64,000 nucleotides of DNA from Ischnura elegans. Its lineage: Eukaryota > Arthropoda > Insecta > Odonata > Coenagrionidae. Under the pieces are notes generated by a model, which was given only the letters and a program-made list of their open reading frames with translations, was not told the origin of the DNA and ran no database searches. The stretch is from the NCBI RefSeq assembly GCF_921293095.1, contig NC_060248.1, forward strand, positions 138,768,972 to 138,832,971. The letters run 5' to 3'. A program made the translations under genes and the position numbers. Below, in pieces: positions 60,092 to 64,000 of the stretch (within the stretch, counting starts at the first letter, position 1; each line of letters opens with the position of its first letter).

Positions 60092-63000
60092 CACAGTGGG
60101 CCAAAACCGAAAAAAGCTGGCCAAAAGTCGAAAAATGAAGTTAGCGCAAATCAACCAAAAACAGTTGATATTTATTATTAAGCATGTACTCTTTAAGATA
60201 GGGTGCCACACAGAGCATAGAATGTGTTAATATAATTTTTACAGCTGGTCAAAGTAGAGCATGTCAGAGAGACTTTAGTGACCTGATTTTTTCCGTTGAA
60301 AATAGCTAAATTTGTGGCTTCATTACAGAGTCGTTGTTAAGAATATTGGTTTCAAAGTATTTTTATCCATAACATTGATCTTTATTAAATGAATGGAGAG
60401 AGTTTTTGCTTGATTTTACTTGCTAATTAATATTTTTATAATTTTTCAAAAACTGTGTTGATTTTCCATGAAATTTTATGTTTAACGGTAATTATCGTTT
60501 ATATGTACATCAGGCTACACAGAGTTATTTATACTGTGAGATAGAAAAAAGCATATAGAACAATTTACAGAATGCAGTTTTTGCGATAACTTGCGATCCT
60601 AATTTTAACAACCATATTTATGTGAATCCACCCCGGCCACTCGGACCACTGTGGCGGCCACGAAACGGCGGCGGGACTAAGCGAGGAAAGGATATGATAT
60701 CCGTGCATAAAGACGACGGAATGCCTGCTCAATGACATAAGTCACTTGAATACTTATTTTATGAATACTAATAACCTTGATTTTTGCATATTATACTATA
60801 AATGGCTAAATTCAACGTACATCTTGGCGCAGATAACAGTTTCTTGCTAAATTGGTGACTGGCAATTCTACGATTAGGAGGTAATTGGGAGGTTTCTCAG
60901 CAGAGTTATGGGCTAAAATCTTTGAAAAGATTTTTCCAGAATTTCGGATTTCCCTCAAGCATCATGAGCAGGCTGTGGTCGAGGGGTTTAGGGAAGGTCA
61001 TGCACATGCAGCGGCAGGCGCCCGCGCCGGCTGGTTGAGGATTTGCGACCCTCCGTACTTACTGGCCCGGCAATGCTGGTTTTACAACCTTGCTGGTAAT
61101 GACTCTTTTCTACTTCCCCTAATTCTATGGTAGCTATCCCAAGTTATGCTTTTTACACGTTTTCGCCTCTTGCCGACCCTTTCCGCCACTTGTTCCGACA
61201 AATGGAATTCTCAGTTAGTGTCCCTAGGGGTTTTCCGGTTGTTTTTGCCTACCACATGCATCAGTTGTCCTAGCGAGAGTGTCGAGTGAACATCCACTGT
61301 AAGTGACTGTGCTGTGTTATAACACTGGATTGATCTGTCAACGTTAGAAGCACTTCAAAGGAGGATATAGTTGTACCTGGGAAGCAAAGCCTCCTTGCAC
61401 CCGCCTCCGTTTCGTTGTGACTACAATAAGTGTACTCCTCATCCATCGAAAACGATTTTACTCTCCATTGTGGTGAGAAGAGTGCTAATGGTAAGCAAAA
61501 TTTTCATTTTTAAAATGGATTCCTCGTTAGAGTCCGCATTTTTTTTTTGCTACCCATGTATGACTGATGATAGTTGGGCTGTCGATGGAACTGATTACCT
61601 GATATTTTTTTATTTCATATAGTAGTGTTTGATACTAAATTTGATATAAACCATGGAGAGTAGAGAAGTGACGCGGTTACAGCTTCATGACAAAATTGTG
61701 GAGAGAAAAAAAGTACCACGGCACGTGAGATAAAAAATGTTGTGATAGATTTTTTGATTGAAAAATATCGATTGAATGCTAATTTAAAAGGTATTTTGAC
61801 GAAGTGCCTACAAGCATACTTTTTCGCAAGATATTTTGAGAAATGGAAGAAGGCGCAGCGAAGGGAAAGCTACTTTAGAGCTAATAATAGCAAATGGCTA
61901 GAGGAAGAAATCAAATTCCCTGAAGTAGTGTACAAATATCTTCCTGCTACCTACGGAATTTTCATTAAAATGTTTAATAAATAGTTTTTTTTTAGATAGA
62001 ATCACTTTTCTATGTCACTAATTCGTACTTTTACAGATTCACCGCTGGACACCGTGTTTGGTAGACCTGCATTACACTTTGAAGTTTCTAGTGAAAGATC
62101 AAAACTAAGGAAAACAGAGCAGCTAAGAGCTGTTACATCAGTAAAGGAGTTATCATTCGCCGCGTCCATGAAATTCCGCGAGCGAGGAGAGGAATCAACT
62201 GCCAAAGTAATTAAAGAAGTGACAATGGCGACTCCCACAAGAGCTACTAGAATTCTTTCCAAATGGAGGAAAAAGGACCATTCTCAGAGGGAAATGACAC
62301 AAGAAACGGCACTTTCCCTTTTTATTTCAGTGAATATGACAAAATTCCAGTACAACCTCATCCGGCATGTGTCAAAAAATCACGGGCATAAGTTGTTTCC
62401 CAGCTACAATCAGGTGTTTTCCGCAAAAAAATCAACTTATCCAAATGGAATACATATCAGCGAGGAAACGTGTGAGGTGGGCACACAAGAGTTACTTAAC
62501 CATACGGCACAATGGATCATTGAATCCATGACAAATGATTCTATGGAACATATCGCCATTCCACATGAATGCACGTTGATCTGCAAGTACGGCTTCGACG
62601 GCAGTGCGGGGCATTCTCAATATAAGCAAAAATGGACGAGGGATGAACTGAATGATGAATATTTATTTGCAAGTTCATTGGTTCCTCTCCATTTGAAACG
62701 CAATATTTCTGGTAAGAGAAATTATTTCTTTAAATAATGTAGTCTGCTCTATCGGATAAACCTCCTTCATGAAAGACTTTATTCCAGGAAATTTTTTGTG
62801 GTCCAATCCCTGCCCTTCATCGGTAAGATATTGCCGACCGATTCGTCTTCAGTGGGCTAATGAAAGTAAAAAGCTTTCAATTGAGGAAGAAAAGTATATA
62901 GAGAGGCAAATAAAGACGCTTAAGAATCTAGAGATTGAAAAATGTTCAGTAAAATTTTGTATGGTACTCACAATGATAGACGGAAAGGTTAGTACGAGTA

Positions 63001-64000
63001 ATAGACCTCTATCATTGACATCATTTTGTTTTTCTATTGTGGCCTGGTTTGAGTGTACTACAGGAGCTCATGATTATCTATTTTAGGTGTGCAATGCTCT
63101 TACTAATGCCAGTTCAATGAAGTGTTATATTTGTGGGGCAAGGATATCCGAAATGAACAATCTGGAGAACTTGAGGACTGCAATTAGTACCTCACGATTT
63201 TCATTTGGCTTATCCCCTCTCCATTGCTATATTCGGTGCTTGGAGTGTCTTTTACGCATATCCTATCGCTTGGACATAAAGCAGTGGAAAGTGAGTGTAT
63301 TTTAAACCTACGTGAAGCTTTTATTGCTTGTAATACATTAGTAATGTGTCTGTCCGTGTATTTTAATTCTGATTTCATTTTGAAACTTCATATTTAAGGC
63401 AAAGGTTAGTGATGGGAGTAAACAGAAAATGCAGGCTAGGAGAGAAAGGATTCGGAGGTTATTTTAAAAAAATGGGCCTGATAATACATGTACCAAAACC
63501 AGGATACGGCACCACAAACGATGGTAACACAGCTAGACGCTTCTTTTCGAACCCAAAATTATCAGCAAAAATTACCGGTAAGAGAGTCTGACGACAGCTA
63601 CAAAATTTGAAAATCTTCGGTGCTGAAATTAAGAGAGATGTTTTAGTCAATTAAATATTTTCAGGACTACATGAACAACTGATTTGAATGCTTTCAAATA
63701 TTTTGAAAGCAATCTCAAGCTGTCGAGCACTCAAACACAGTGAGTTCAGAAAATACTGTCTAGCGACAGCAATATTGTATGTGAAAAAATACCCTTGGTA
63801 TTATATGCCGCCAACGGTGCACAAGCTTTAATTTCATGGTGCAGGTATATCCAAGGAAGCTATTCTACCCATCGGGCAGCTTTCAGAAGATGCCTTGGAA
63901 TCGAGAAATAAAGATATTAGGAAATTCCGGCAACACAATACGCGGAAGATATCAAGAGAGGCGACTAATGAAGATTTATTTCGGAGGTTGCTGCTCACCT
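60092..64000 (+). mobile_element. RAG1-like transposon, copy B (left part)
   Basis: Starts CACAGTGGGCCAAAACCGAA at 60092, directly after CGGCG (60087-60091). The first 40 bp follow the pattern of element C (heptamer, then ..CCGAAAAAAGC(T)GG at the same distance). A GC-rich patch lies at 60625-60700. The transposase gene starts at 61653 and the right end lies beyond the window. Confidence 0.8.
61653..64000 (+). pseudogene. RAG1-like transposase, copy B, partial
   Basis: Exons: 61653-61955, 62037-62711, 62788-62987, 63087-63290, 63399-63577 and 63665 onward, with intron positions and phases as in copy A. It shows 'VFGRPALHFE', 'TPTRATRILSKWRKK', 'KYGFDGSAGHSQYKQ' (first Asp), 'RYCRPIRLQWANES', 'CYICGA' (zinc), 'LHCYIRCLECLL', 'GTTNDGNTARRFF', 'VHKL*FH' (HxxxxH interrupted by a stop) and 'SEDALESRNK' (Glu region). 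The start is the ATG in 'MESREVTRLQLHDKIVER', paralogous to A's start. Breaks: a one-base shift in the A-run near 61713, a GA instead of GT donor at 61956, a one-base shift in the T/A run near 63465, and stops near 63684 and 63828. Confidence 0.85.

Noticed and set aside
50600..61650. RAG2-like (kelch) partner gene in the RAG1-like elements
   Set aside because: No kelch-type repeats (GG followed by spaced Tyr/Trp) were found on either strand within the visible parts of copies A and B.
1..64000. CRISPR array or bacterial operon
   Set aside because: Introns, eukaryotic transposons and the absence of ribosome-binding-site-led gene clusters exclude a bacterial source; the tandem repeats have no spacer-like units.

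Overview
The window reads as AT-rich eukaryotic intergenic DNA, most likely from an insect or another arthropod. Reading frames are short or interrupted by GT..AG introns, no bacterial gene order is present, and almost every recognisable sequence is a transposable element of a class common in arthropods: RAG1-like/Transib, hAT, Tc1/mariner, PIF/Harbinger, THAP/P-like, Helitron, Penelope with GIY-YIG domain, RTE-like and CR1/jockey-like LINEs, Gypsy, and tRNA-derived SINE heads. The species cannot be named from the sequence alone. The only convincing host-gene signal is one GC-rich spliced exon on the minus strand (48128-48380), plus a CpG-rich stretch (31000-31660) that could be a promoter or first exon.

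Layout. 1-5.9 kb: a decayed CR1/jockey-type LINE (ORF1 fragment, endonuclease and RT remnants) cut by a mariner-type MITE. 7.7-11.5 kb: a duplicated 300-bp repeat and a complete hAT-type MITE with TSD. 13.4-18.9 kb: a Penelope-associated module, a perfect palindrome, a Gypsy gag-pol remnant, a SINE head, a 317-bp tandem repeat and a Helitron N-terminal remnant. 19.5-24.3 kb: a complete RAG1-like (Transib-type) element with inverted repeats of about 1.1 kb, CACAGTG ends and a 5-bp CGACG duplication, enclosing a dead transposase. 25.6-31.7 kb: a hairpin, a Penelope GIY-YIG fragment, a PIF/Harbinger MITE and the GC-rich region. 32.0-39.3 kb: a 7.35-kb element with GGCCTATTACGAACG ends and a broken THAP-domain gene, full of AT-rich repeats and palindromes. 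39.9-49.0 kb: Penelope fragments, a hAT end, a pogo-like end and the host exon.

50.1-64.0 kb is the richest part. Copy A of the RAG1-like family (about 672 codons in seven exons) carries an RTE-like LINE in its last exon, and a hAT element just after its stop codon. A related right terminus ends at 60086. It is separated by exactly CGGCG from the CACAGTG left end of copy B (60092), whose gene runs off the window. Copies A and B share six intron positions and show RAG1 landmarks in RAG1 order: a GRP start of the nonamer-binding-like region, FDG, a CxxC zinc pair, a GNTNDGNxARR block, HxxxxH, and a final glutamate region. All three copies are broken, so the window shows a nest of related RAG1-like transposons and later insertions, not an active element. 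No RAG2-like gene was seen.
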